From Lentisphaeria bacterium UBA1829 (lineage in GTDB: Bacteria > Verrucomicrobiota > Lentisphaeria > Victivallales > UBA1829): DNA of 17,331 nucleotides. A model generated the notes under the pieces. It was not told the origin of the DNA and ran no database searches. It worked only from the letters and a program-made list of their open reading frames with translations. Each line of letters starts with the position of its first letter. Positions within the stretch are counted from its first letter, which is position 1. Positions 1 through 7,992 of the stretch are shown here, in pieces. The stretch is from contig DDJH01000249.1 in the NCBI GenBank assembly GCA_002338895.1, positions 483-17,813 on the forward strand, read 5' to 3'. The position numbers and the translations under genes are program-made.

Positions 1-2
1 AC

Positions 3-425
3 TTCCACGTGGCATGGTCGCGGCCGCTGAAGGGGGTTCTGAAGGCGTATGAGGAGGCGGGGATCGAATTGGATCCGAGTCTGTTTTTTCCGGACATGGT
101 CCATCTGTGGCCGAAGCTGGAGAAACTGCTGAATACGCCGGGAAAGGTGGACTGCGTGTTCAGCGCGGTGTGTCCGACGAGTGTGTTTCTGCCGTTTTAT
201 TCGCGTCTGGCTCCGGAGATCCGTTCGAAGGTCCGGTTTATTCTGGAGGAGGACGGACGGAAGGCGGAACAGTTTTCCGGCTGGGTCTTCCGGACGCCGT
301 TTCAGGAGATGTCGGATGCGATCGGCCGTCTGCTCAGTCTGGAGTGCGAAGGAAAACCGCAGGACAAGACTCTTGTCAAAATTGATCTGCATGAGATTGA
401 AGTCAACGAAGGAGATCATAGATGA
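3..425 (+). CDS. LacI/GntR-type transcriptional regulator, C-terminal part (5' end outside window)
   Basis: This frame is open from the first bases and ends at a TGA at 423-425, so only the last 140 or so residues of a longer protein are seen. A GTG at 9 is available as a start but would leave no DNA-binding domain, so I read the gene as truncated by the window edge. The visible part matches the second half of a periplasmic-binding-protein-like sensor domain of LacI-family repressors: an [15 protein letters not shown] helix, a [12 protein letters not shown] strand-turn where effector contacts usually lie, a VRFILEED strand, then a final helix [16 protein letters not shown] and the last strand. 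The family binds operator DNA and releases it on binding a sugar. The gene overlaps the next one by ATGA (422-425), so regulator, pseudopilin and GH2-like protein are probably translated from one message. Its targets cannot be told from here. Confidence 0.82.
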   Translation, partial: FHVAWSRPLKGVLKAYEEAGIELDPSLFFPDMVHLWPKLEKLLNTPGKVDCVFSAVCPTSVFLPFYSRLAPEIRSKVRFILEEDGRKAEQFSGWVFRTPFQEMSDAIGRLLSLECEGKPQDKTLVKIDLHEIEVNEGDHR

Positions 426-1186
426 AACGGTATGGAAAAACGGGAAACGGGCATCTCGAATCAGGCAGAAAATTTTTTACTTTGATTGAACTGCTCGTCG
501 TAATTGCGATCATCGCGATTCTTGCGGGGCTTCTGCTTCCTGCGCTGGGGAGTGCGCGGGCGAAGGCGCGGGTGGTCAGCTGCGGAAACACGATGAAAAC
601 ACTCGGAACGGCAGCTTTGCAGTATGCGGCGGATTTTGAAGATTTCTGGGTTCCATACAATCATCCCGGAATCTCAAAATGGTTTGGGAATCCGGTTTAT
701 CATCTGTATGCCAATCTTCCCAGGAATACACAATTTCCTCAGTTTGTCCTGCGCACGGCGCTGTGTCCGGAGCCGTTTTCGGAGGAGGTGGACAGCGGCA
801 TCGACACGAAATATGCCAAGCTGGAGAACGCGTATGGAATTCCTTACAGCGGAAGCGGGTGCGAATTTTATCCGGAGGGAAGCGGGGTGGAATATACGCT
901 GTACCGGCTCAACAAGATCCGGACGCCGTCGGCGCGGTTCGGATTTCTGGAGAGCTGCTGCGGCGGACGGGTATACAACTATACCAGTTCCCTGAGTCGC
1001 TGGCTGTCACAACCACCGGACGCAACAAATCGGGACGGGGACATCGCCTACCGTCATGGAGGGGGCCTGCGGGCCAACTGCATCTTTTTCGACGGACATC
1101 TTGAGCTGAGGCAGCACACACGGATCGACGGAACGAACTATTCCAGTTCTCATCCGAATTATTACCTCTGGAGACCTTACTGGTAA
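422..1186 (+). CDS. Pseudopilin-like protein (prepilin-type N-terminal domain, H-X-DG-like C-terminus)
   Basis: This is a 254-residue protein with a type IV pilin/GspG-like N-terminus. A basic leader (residues 1-18) is followed by [13 protein letters not shown] and a hydrophobic helix to about residue 42. Glu23 is the conserved Glu5 of the mature protein. Such proteins are inserted in the inner membrane, processed by a prepilin peptidase and assembled into pseudopili, or kept as surface proteins. The residue before the expected cut is Phe18, not the classical Gly. A globular domain follows, ending in a His212...Asp224-Gly225 motif ([18 protein letters not shown]). This resembles the H-X9-DG signature of PVC-phylum pseudopilins but has 11 spacing residues. 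A GAAGGAG ribosome site (408-414) lies inside the upstream regulator gene, 7 bp before the ATG, and the two genes overlap as ATGA. The GH2-like gene follows after 24 bp. The paired layout recurs at 15819-16610. The substrate and exact role are unknown. Confidence 0.9.
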   Translation: MKRYGKTGNGHLESGRKFFTLIELLVVIAIIAILAGLLLPALGSARAKARVVSCGNTMKTLGTAALQYAADFEDFWVPYNHPGISKWFGNPVYHLYANLPRNTQFPQFVLRTALCPEPFSEEVDSGIDTKYAKLENAYGIPYSGSGCEFYPEGSGVEYTLYRLNKIRTPSARFGFLESCCGGRVYNYTSSLSRWLSQPPDATNRDGDIAYRHGGGLRANCIFFDGHLELRQHTRIDGTNYSSSHPNYYLWRPYW

Positions 1187-1210
1187 TTTGCAACCAACAG
1201 GAGATTTGAT

Positions 1211-4200
1211 ATGCAGTTACGCAAACTATCCGTTCTGTTCGCCGCTCTTCCGTTCTGGCTGAGCGCGACGGATCCCGTATTCTACATGCCGATGGACGGC
1301 TCCGCGGACGTTCTCGGAAAAGATGGGAAAAAGATTTCCGCCGGCATTGTTCATGGGCAGGCGGCCTATCATCCGGGCGTGATCGGACAGGCGCTGGATG
1401 TGAAGCGCCACGCCTACGATCAGGTAACAGCCCTCACGTTCACGCGCCTTCCGGAGCAGGAGACCGGAGACGGAACAGTCTCCTTCTGGTTCAAGCCCCA
1501 CTGGAAGGAGACCGACCCGGAACAGTACCCGATCTTCACCGGACGCGACGATCAGTGGAAGTTCCGCTTCTACCTCATCAAACAGAAAAACGGAGTTGTT
1601 GAGCTTTCCGTCTGCGCGCCGGGACAGGTGCAGATCCTCAAGAAGAATCTTTTCAAGACCGAAGAGTGGAACCATGTCGCCTTCACCTGGATCCGGGCGA
1701 AGAACGAGGCGCGTCTCTACATCAACGGCCGGGAGGCCGGCAACCGCACCCGGCCGGGAGCCTATCAGAAACTCCCGCCCCGGAAACTCAACTTCTACTG
1801 CGGCCAGGAGAGCACCGACCGCTTCAAAGCCACCGTCGGAAACGGATTGTATGATGAGATCAAATTTTTCGACCGTGCGCTCGATCCGGCGGAAATCTTT
1901 CTGCTCGCTTCCGGCGGAAAGAAGGAGAAAAAGCTCTCTCTTCCCCTGGATTCGATCCGCCGGAAGGGAGAAGGATTTGAATTGGCGTTCCGTTATCCGG
2001 AAGCGCGTCTGCCCGGGCCGAAACAGCTTCTTGTTCTGAGCGGCGCGGATTCCGGGAAAAAATTCACGCTTTCGGCGATGGGAGCCTCCGGCCGGATCGC
2101 GCTGATCGCGGAAAACGGGGGAAAGACGCAGACGGTGGAATCGTGCTACACTCTTCCGCTCAACGTTCCGCACAAGATCACGCTGAGACAGGATGGAAAA
2201 ACTCTGACGTTCCTTCTGGATGACGCCTTTCAGGGGAAGTTCACGATGCCGACGCCTTTCGGAAAAATCGTCCGGGCGGAAGGCGCGGAGGGTTTGACTC
2301 TCACAGATCCGGGAAAGGTGCCTTCCGGAGAGGAGACGGCCCGGCTTTCGGCAAAGACAATCCGTCCGCTGGAGAAAGGGCTCTGGGATCTTTCGGACGC
2401 GCAGAAAACGCAGGACGGAGTCCGCAGCGGCGTCTGTCTGAACGGATACTGGCGCGTGATCCCGGTCAACGATTTTTCGTGGGCGCCGCCCGCCGGTGAG
2501 TGGGGCTACATGCGCGTTCCGGGCAGCTTCCGTTCGCCGCTCTACCAGATCTATCGGGACCGGAACGGGAAACTGGTTTCCGCAAATTGGAAATGGAATG
2601 AACAGCCTCTGATCAAATACCGTGCGGGCTGGTACCAGAGGGTGTTTGAAGTTCCGGCCGATCAGCGGAAGAGGGGCGGACGGATCTATCTGAATTTCAC
2701 GAACCTCAACGCCGACGCCGGACGGGTCTATCTGAACGGAAAGCTGATCGACGATTTCCGGCAGGATTTCAAGAACTTTCCCGCCATTCCGAACGCCCGC
2801 CGGCTGGATGTCACGGATCTTCTGGGCAAAGACGGGAAAAACGTCCTGACCCTGTTTCTCGACCGGAACTACACCGGCTTATGGCAGGGGGTGCCCAGCA
2901 TCGGAGACCATGAGGAAATTGCGCTGGACGATGTCTGGCTGGAACAGGCGCCGTCGAAGATTGCGCTGAAAAGCGCCGTGGCGTTTCCGTCGTTCCGGAA
3001 AAAGAGTCTTTCGCTCCGGGCTCGCGTGCAGAATCCGGCCGGAGAAAAGGGGGAGTGTGCTCTGCGCTTCGACTTCCAGAGAAATGGAAAGACGGAGAAA
3101 AGTTCGATCCGGAAATTCACGCTCGACGGTTCTCCGGAACAGGTGATTCTTTTTACGGACAGCTGGAAAAATCCGGTGCTCTGGGATGTGGAGAATCCGA
3201 ATCTCTACCGGATGAGCGTCTCGCTGCTCCGGAACGGGAAAACGGTCGACACCTTCCCCGCAAAGGATTTCGGATTCCGGGAGTTCTGGGTGGAGAACGG
3301 CGAATTCCGGATGAACGGCAACAAGACACGTCTGCGGATGTGGACCAGTCCGGGTCTGGGCCGTGTGCGCTACTACTACGGAAATCCGCGGGCGATCGGC
3401 CAGTACGTGGCGCATATCAAGGAGATGAATTACGATACGGTCCGCTTCGATCCGTTCCGCAAGGGTTCGCAGGTCGCCTGGGACGACTATCTGAACGAAT
3501 CGAACCGGCAGGGCCTCTACAATCTCTTCCAGATGCCGCCGTACGAGGATGAGGAACTCACCGGCTACACCCGGGAAGTGACCCGTTTTCTGGAACACTA
3601 CGGGAACCACCCGAACATTCTGATGTGGTACACCGATTTCAACACCTGCGGCTACGCATGGGGTCAGGATCCGGCGAAACTGAATGATACCTCCTACGTT
3701 CCGCTTGCAGTTCTTCCGGCGCGGAAACGGGCGCAGACCGCGGAGAAGGTGATGCGCGCACTGGATCCGAGCCGGGAACTGTTCCAGCATGCGGGAGCGA
3801 ATTCGGGAAAGATCTTCACCTCGATGAACTACCAGTCGCTCGGCACGCCGCTTCAGGAGCAGGAGGACTGGCCGAAGCAGTGGTCGGAAAAACATACGCA
3901 GCCGCTGATGGTGGTGGAATCGGCGTTTCCGTATCCCGCGCAGTTCTGGCACTTTGAAACGGGAACACTCTCCCACAAGGGCTTTGAACTTGGAGCGGAG
4001 CATGCGGCCCGCTATTTCGGCGATGCGGTGTTTGCGCGGGAGGCCCGTCCGGTTCCGCATGCGGATCACTGGCTGAACTCCCCGTACGCGAACTGGAACC
4101 GCAACATGTTTGATCTGGGAGCGATGCTGTACCGGAACGTGGTCAAGGCGTGGCGCGCGTACGATATGTCGGCGCTCGGCGACTTCCCCGGAGAGCGCGA

Positions 4201-6544
4201 CATGGCCCGCACCGCCCGGACCTACAACCATCACAATGTCGTCTACGAAGTGGACAACAATGTCAAGACCGCCGGTCTGAAACCGGACATTCCCGTCGGC
4301 TGGAGCGAGACGCAGAAGCATCTTCTGACCGACTACTCCCAGCCGGAAGGACTCGACAAAATCATCCGGAGTTCCTTTGAACCGCTCCTGATCTTTCTCG
4401 GCGGCATGCCGGAGGACTTCACGAACAAGGATCATGCGTTCTTCTCGGGCGAGAAGTTTCGCAAGAGCGCCGTGATCGTCAACGACCGCACGACGCCGCA
4501 GACCGTCACCTGCCGCTGGGAACTTTCCGTCGACGGCCGGACGGTCCAGCAGGGCGAATCCACGCAGACCGCCGCCCCGGGCGCGATTCTCAAAGTTCCG
4601 ATTCCGCTCACCGCCCCGAAGGTCTACAAGCGCACCGATGCGGAACTGCGCCTGATGGCGCTGAAGAACGATGTTCTGATTCTGGAGGACTCCTTCCGTC
4701 TGCAGTTCTTCCCGAAACACGTCCGTCCGGCTTTCCGCGACATCGCCGCGGGACTCTACGACCCGGACGGCGACACGGAAGCCATGCTGAAGCAGGCGGG
4801 CTTCCCCTTCCGCACCGTCCGGACTCTGGACGATCTGAAGAACTGCCGCCTTCTGATCATCGGGAAAAACGCGCTGAAGGAGAGCAATCCGGACCTTCTC
4901 AAACAGATGGAGAAGGCCCGTCTGGTCGAACGCGGACTGAAGGTGCTGATTTTTGAACAGCAGCCGTGCAATCTGGCGAATCTGGTGTTTGAATCGCCGA
5001 GCTACCGCAACGCCTTTCTGCGGCGGCCGGGAAGTCCGTATGTCGCGGGGCTGAAGGAGGAGGATTTCAGCAACTGGCGCGGCGCGGCGGATTCGGTTCC
5101 GGCATTTGTGCTCTCGGCGGAGAACAGTCCGCACTATCCGCGCTCGAAATGGAAATGCGGGAACGGCGGAATCGTCAGCGGAAACGTGATCCGCAAGCCA
5201 AGTTACGGCAACTTCCGGACGATCGTCGACTGCGGCTTCAATCTGATGTTCGCCTCGCTGATGGAGCTCCGGAAAGAGCATGGAATTGTTCTGTTCTGCC
5301 AGCTGGATGTGACCAACCGCTACGGCAAGGATCCGGCTGCCACGCGCCTTGTGGACAATCTGCTGACCGAGATGGGAAAACGGTTTGTGCCGATCGGCCC
5401 CCAGCGGGTCGGCTATCTCGGCGATGCGAAGAACGAAACGATTCTCAAGCGCATGGGAATGAACTACCGGAAACTGAGTGCGGACCGTCTATGGGAAATC
5501 GGCAATGAACAGATTCTGATTCTCGGAGCGGATCCGGTTCCGGAAAACCGGCGCGAGGCGCTGAAGAAGGCTCTTGCGCGGGGCAGAACCATTGTCGCTC
5601 TTCCCGGCGCGCCGCTGGAGCTTCTGCCCGGCGGACTGAAGCGCGGGACAAAGGAGCTTTTCCGGGCATCCGTTCCGAAGAACGATCCTGTGTTTGCCGG
5701 CATACCGGAGGCGGATCTCTATTTCCGCGAAGCGCGGAGTCTTCCGGTGCTGGTCTCCGCGCCGGACTGGACGATCGCCACACAGCCCGCGCTGTTTGCG
5801 AAACTGGACCGGATCACCGATACGACGGTCGTGATGAATCTTTCGCCGGATGCGATCGGCGGTCTCTGGAACCCGGAGAAAGTTGCGCGCATCTGGTCGG
5901 CGATCTTCACCAACATGAATATCGGACTGGGCAAGGATCTGCAGCTGTTCACTGCGCAGAAATCGCGTCACAACACGCTCCGGTTCTGTTTCGGGAAGGC
6001 CGCTCCGGAGAACTGCGGACTCCGGTTCGATCCGGAAAACAACGGAAAAGTCGACGATCCGAAGGGTTTTGTCCCGATCAAACTCGGACTTTCGTGGGAG
6101 GCGCAGGGGCACCAGCAGCCGAATCCGCACTACACCTGTCCGCCGGAGACGCCGAAGAATCTGAAGCGTCCCTACGACGGCTACGCGTGGTACCGCTGCA
6201 CGGTGAAGATCCCGGAATCCTGGAAAGGACACACCATCCGCCTTGTCGGCGGCCCGGTCGACGACTGCGACTGGACCTACTGGAACGGCAGCAAAATCGG
6301 AGAAACCACCTTCCGGACCGATCCGAAATGCTACGAGGCGAAACGCAACTACCGCATTCCGGAAAAGCTCGTGAAATTCGGCGCGGAGAACACCCTGGTG
6401 ATCCGGGTTTTCGACCGCTGGGGCAACGGCGGTGTAACCGGTCCGTTCTCTGTGATCGCGGAAGATGCAAACGCCTCCGACGCCTGGTCGCCCTACATCG
6501 ACAAGCTCGATTTCTATGATGTGGACGCCTTCCATAACTGGTGA
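1211..6544 (+). CDS. Giant secreted glycoside hydrolase family 2-like multidomain protein with LamG and GATase-like domains
   Basis: The protein has 1777 residues. AGGAG at 1199-1203 precedes the ATG, and a signal peptide (residues 1-19, basic start, hydrophobic core, LSA end) predicts export. Domains as I read them: LamG/concanavalin-like (20-235, ending YDEIKFFDRALDPAEI); GH2 sugar-binding jelly roll (about 405-590, with LNGYWRV and RVYLNGKLIDDF); Ig-like (600-695); TIM barrel (about 695-1010); Ig-like (1080-1170); two related GATase/flavodoxin-like alpha-beta units (about 1170-1390 and 1395-1570); a C-terminal jelly roll (about 1615-1765, with AWYRCTVKIPESWKG and DWTYWNGSKIG). In the barrel, HPNILMWYTDFNTC (800-813) lines up with the GH2 HPxxxMWxxxNE segment but lacks the acid/base Glu. 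E903 in PLMVVESAF fits the nucleophile. The enzyme probably acts outside the cytoplasm on a beta-linked glycan, or it may only bind glycan. It is last in the operon and an intrinsic terminator follows. Family assignment is firm; specificity is unknown. Confidence 0.88.
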   Translation: MQLRKLSVLFAALPFWLSATDPVFYMPMDGSADVLGKDGKKISAGIVHGQAAYHPGVIGQALDVKRHAYDQVTALTFTRLPEQETGDGTVSFWFKPHWKETDPEQYPIFTGRDDQWKFRFYLIKQKNGVVELSVCAPGQVQILKKNLFKTEEWNHVAFTWIRAKNEARLYINGREAGNRTRPGAYQKLPPRKLNFYCGQESTDRFKATVGNGLYDEIKFFDRALDPAEIFLLASGGKKEKKLSLPLDSIRRKGEGFELAFRYPEARLPGPKQLLVLSGADSGKKFTLSAMGASGRIALIAENGGKTQTVESCYTLPLNVPHKITLRQDGKTLTFLLDDAFQGKFTMPTPFGKIVRAEGAEGLTLTDPGKVPSGEETARLSAKTIRPLEKGLWDLSDAQKTQDGVRSGVCLNGYWRVIPVNDFSWAPPAGEWGYMRVPGSFRSPLYQIYRDRNGKLVSANWKWNEQPLIKYRAGWYQRVFEVPADQRKRGGRIYLNFTNLNADAGRVYLNGKLIDDFRQDFKNFPAIPNARRLDVTDLLGKDGKNVLTLFLDRNYTGLWQGVPSIGDHEEIALDDVWLEQAPSKIALKSAVAFPSFRKKSLSLRARVQNPAGEKGECALRFDFQRNGKTEKSSIRKFTLDGSPEQVILFTDSWKNPVLWDVENPNLYRMSVSLLRNGKTVDTFPAKDFGFREFWVENGEFRMNGNKTRLRMWTSPGLGRVRYYYGNPRAIGQYVAHIKEMNYDTVRFDPFRKGSQVAWDDYLNESNRQGLYNLFQMPPYEDEELTGYTREVTRFLEHYGNHPNILMWYTDFNTCGYAWGQDPAKLNDTSYVPLAVLPARKRAQTAEKVMRALDPSRELFQHAGANSGKIFTSMNYQSLGTPLQEQEDWPKQWSEKHTQPLMVVESAFPYPAQFWHFETGTLSHKGFELGAEHAARYFGDAVFAREARPVPHADHWLNSPYANWNRNMFDLGAMLYRNVVKAWRAYDMSALGDFPGERDMARTARTYNHHNVVYEVDNNVKTAGLKPDIPVGWSETQKHLLTDYSQPEGLDKIIRSSFEPLLIFLGGMPEDFTNKDHAFFSGEKFRKSAVIVNDRTTPQTVTCRWELSVDGRTVQQGESTQTAAPGAILKVPIPLTAPKVYKRTDAELRLMALKNDVLILEDSFRLQFFPKHVRPAFRDIAAGLYDPDGDTEAMLKQAGFPFRTVRTLDDLKNCRLLIIGKNALKESNPDLLKQMEKARLVERGLKVLIFEQQPCNLANLVFESPSYRNAFLRRPGSPYVAGLKEEDFSNWRGAADSVPAFVLSAENSPHYPRSKWKCGNGGIVSGNVIRKPSYGNFRTIVDCGFNLMFASLMELRKEHGIVLFCQLDVTNRYGKDPAATRLVDNLLTEMGKRFVPIGPQRVGYLGDAKNETILKRMGMNYRKLSADRLWEIGNEQILILGADPVPENRREALKKALARGRTIVALPGAPLELLPGGLKRGTKELFRASVPKNDPVFAGIPEADLYFREARSLPVLVSAPDWTIATQPALFAKLDRITDTTVVMNLSPDAIGGLWNPEKVARIWSAIFTNMNIGLGKDLQLFTAQKSRHNTLRFCFGKAAPENCGLRFDPENNGKVDDPKGFVPIKLGLSWEAQGHQQPNPHYTCPPETPKNLKRPYDGYAWYRCTVKIPESWKGHTIRLVGGPVDDCDWTYWNGSKIGETTFRTDPKCYEAKRNYRIPEKLVKFGAENTLVIRVFDRWGNGGVTGPFSVIAEDANASDAWSPYIDKLDFYDVDAFHNW

Positions 6545-6568
6545 GGCGCTCTCCATCCGGCTTTGACC

Positions 6569-6602
6569 ACCGTCCGCCCGTCAAACGGCGGACGGTTTTT
6601 TT
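6569..6602 (+). terminator. Intrinsic terminator of the pseudopilin-GH2 operon
   Basis: A perfect 9-bp stem CCGTCCGCC (6570-6578) pairs with GGCGGACGG (6587-6595) around an 8-nt loop, with an extra A-T pair at 6569/6596, and runs straight into seven T residues (6596-6602). It starts 25 bp after the stop codon of the GH2-like gene. The convergent transporter gene stops at 6601, inside the T tract. On the minus strand the hairpin is not followed by a T run, so it should stop only plus-strand transcription. Confidence 0.92.
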
Positions 6603-7506
6603 ATCCCATCCGGACCGCAAAAATCCCCGCGACGATCAAACCCAGAGCGATCTTCTGTCTCAGATCCAGTCTCTCCCCGAGGAAAAAGCGCGTATAGAGC
6701 GCGTAGACGAAAATCATCACCGCACCCGCCACCGGATAGACGATTCCCGCTTTTCCGATTCTTCCCATCCAGTTCAGCGTCGGGAAAAGAAGAGCATAGG
6801 ACGCGAACGCGGCGAGTCCCCACGCGCCGCCGATCCGCATCACCGGTCTCCAGAGAATTGGCTCTCCGCTTCTCCGGATCATCGCCCAGATTCCGAAGCA
6901 GACGCAGTTGGCCAGAAACAGAATCAGCGCACTCATCAGCGGGTGAAGCCCCGGACCATTTTCCGCCGCATGAACCGACGGCCAGATCACGCAGATCTGA
7001 CTGGCTCCCGCGCAGCAGGTGGAAAGGAGAGCCATCATCAGCCGTCCGTTCCGGACCCGTTCCACCGCCTCTCCCTCTCTGTTTTTGTTCCGGGCCGACA
7101 GCACCACCGTCACGATCAGACACAAAATCCCCGCCCCGTTCCACACGGAAACCTTCTCCCCCCAGATCGCAACACACCAGGGAAACGACACCGCGAATCC
7201 CATTCTGGAAAGAGCAAAATACAACGCACATCCCCCTCTGCCCAGATTCCGCATGGTCAGGAATTGCGAACACGCATTCAGTCCCGCTCCGACCGCGATC
7301 GCCGTGATCCGGCCTCCTTCCCCCTCCGGGATGCGGAGCTCTCTGAGCGCCAGAAGCGCCAGAAGCGTCAGAAGCGCCGCAACGACGGATCCGATCAGGA
7401 AAAACAGCTCTCCCCTGCATCCGCTGCGCCGGGCGAAAGTCAGCGTAATGCCGATGACCGTCCAGCACCCTCCGACCATCAGGAGCAGAATCCACCCGGT
7501 CAGCAT
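6601..7506 (-). CDS. EamA/DMT-superfamily transporter
   Basis: This is a 301-residue, very hydrophobic protein with about ten predicted membrane helices in two five-helix halves, the layout of EamA drug/metabolite transporters. The second half ends with FFLGERLDLRQKIALGLIVAGIF, the usual EamA C-terminal signature. I start it at MLTGW (ATG at 7504-7506), which has GGAGGAG just upstream. The frame stays open further upstream, but that part has no membrane segments and is antisense-like or out-of-frame sequence of the neighbouring gene. The start overlaps the end of the 147-residue gene by 7 bp (ATGCTGA), so the two are translationally coupled. Together with the LacI gene at 7993-8979 this suggests uptake or efflux of a sugar or sugar-derived metabolite. 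The substrate cannot be inferred. A glucose/rhamnose-type DMT carrier is possible. Confidence 0.85.
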   Translation of the reverse strand: MLTGWILLLMVGGCWTVIGITLTFARRSGCRGELFFLIGSVVAALLTLLALLALRELRIPEGEGGRITAIAVGAGLNACSQFLTMRNLGRGGCALYFALSRMGFAVSFPWCVAIWGEKVSVWNGAGILCLIVTVVLSARNKNREGEAVERVRNGRLMMALLSTCCAGASQICVIWPSVHAAENGPGLHPLMSALILFLANCVCFGIWAMIRRSGEPILWRPVMRIGGAWGLAAFASYALLFPTLNWMGRIGKAGIVYPVAGAVMIFVYALYTRFFLGERLDLRQKIALGLIVAGIFAVRMG

Positions 7507-7943
7507 GTTTTCTCCTCCGTTTCGGCTCCGCTTTCCCGGCGGGCCATGCTCCAGGACAAAAATCGGACTCGTCCGTTTCCGGCAGAAATCCTGTCCGGCC
7601 GCAGAGTCATTGCATGGTCGTACCGCGTTTTCACCGCCAGGCAGCTGCCTTTCGCACAGGACTCCGGCACCGCGACGATCCGCGGATCCTTCCGTTCGGT
7701 CTGAGCGGCAGTCGACGCCTCGGAGGGAAAGCGGCAGTGAAGGATGTTTCCTCCCGTCTCCGCAATCGCGCGGACGTTCTCTTCCGAATCGCACCAGCTG
7801 TTCCACTTTTCCAAATGGAGCGCCCCTCCCTCCACACCGCCGCTGCACCGCCCCCCGGTCCGCCGGTACATTGCGAGTGATTCATCGTTCCCGAATATCC
7901 GGAACGACGCCTTCGTCCTCCTCGTCCTCTTTTCCGAAAGCAT
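7500..7943 (-). CDS. Hypothetical protein between LacI regulator and transporter
   Basis: The product has 147 residues and I do not recognise the family. It begins at an ATG (7941-7943) with AAGGAG six bases upstream and ends overlapping the transporter start. Codon choice (many CGG, GGA, GCG, GTC) is like that of its neighbours, which supports a real gene. There is no signal peptide or membrane segment, so it should be cytoplasmic. It contains several cysteines and two patterns that look like beta strands: DPRIVAVPESC in the middle and GNGRVRFLSW near the end. The operator-like sequence at 7967-7976 lies just before it. Its place between a sugar-type regulator and a transporter suggests a role in handling the transported compound, but this is inference from position. 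A small binding domain or the remnant of a larger enzyme are alternatives. Confidence 0.6.
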   Translation of the reverse strand: MLSEKRTRRTKASFRIFGNDESLAMYRRTGGRCSGGVEGGALHLEKWNSWCDSEENVRAIAETGGNILHCRFPSEASTAAQTERKDPRIVAVPESCAKGSCLAVKTRYDHAMTLRPDRISAGNGRVRFLSWSMARRESGAETEEKTC

Positions 7944-7960
7944 CCCTCTCTCCTTTTTTG

Positions 7961-7976
7961 CTATAACGGTTAATCA
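7961..7976 (-). promoter_or_regulatory. Candidate LacI-type operator and -10 box upstream of the hypothetical-transporter pair
   Basis: CGGTTAATCA (7967-7976) is identical to a site upstream of the LacI gene at 8996-9005. On the coding strand it reads TGATTAACCG and abuts a TTATAG -10-like hexamer (7961-7966). This placement would let a bound repressor block polymerase. No good -35 is visible, only a T-rich stretch. The site is only partly palindromic around the central CG, a common trait of LacI operators. Confidence 0.5.
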
Positions 7977-7992
7977 ACCAGAGAAAAAAATT

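Noticed and set aside
2879..5281. 800-residue open frame on the minus strand
   Set aside because: It is antisense to the GH2-like gene, with no ribosome site and an Arg/Val-rich composition typical of a shadow frame in GC-rich DNA.
6541..7704. 387-residue open frame on the plus strand over the transporter
   Set aside because: Its composition (Arg, Ser, Pro, His) is that of an antisense shadow, and the intrinsic terminator at 6569-6602 lies at its start.
7507..7848. Upstream extension of the transporter frame to 7848
   Set aside because: The added residues are hydrophilic, unlike a transporter, and lie in another frame of the 147-residue gene. GGAGGAG supports the internal ATG at 7504-7506.
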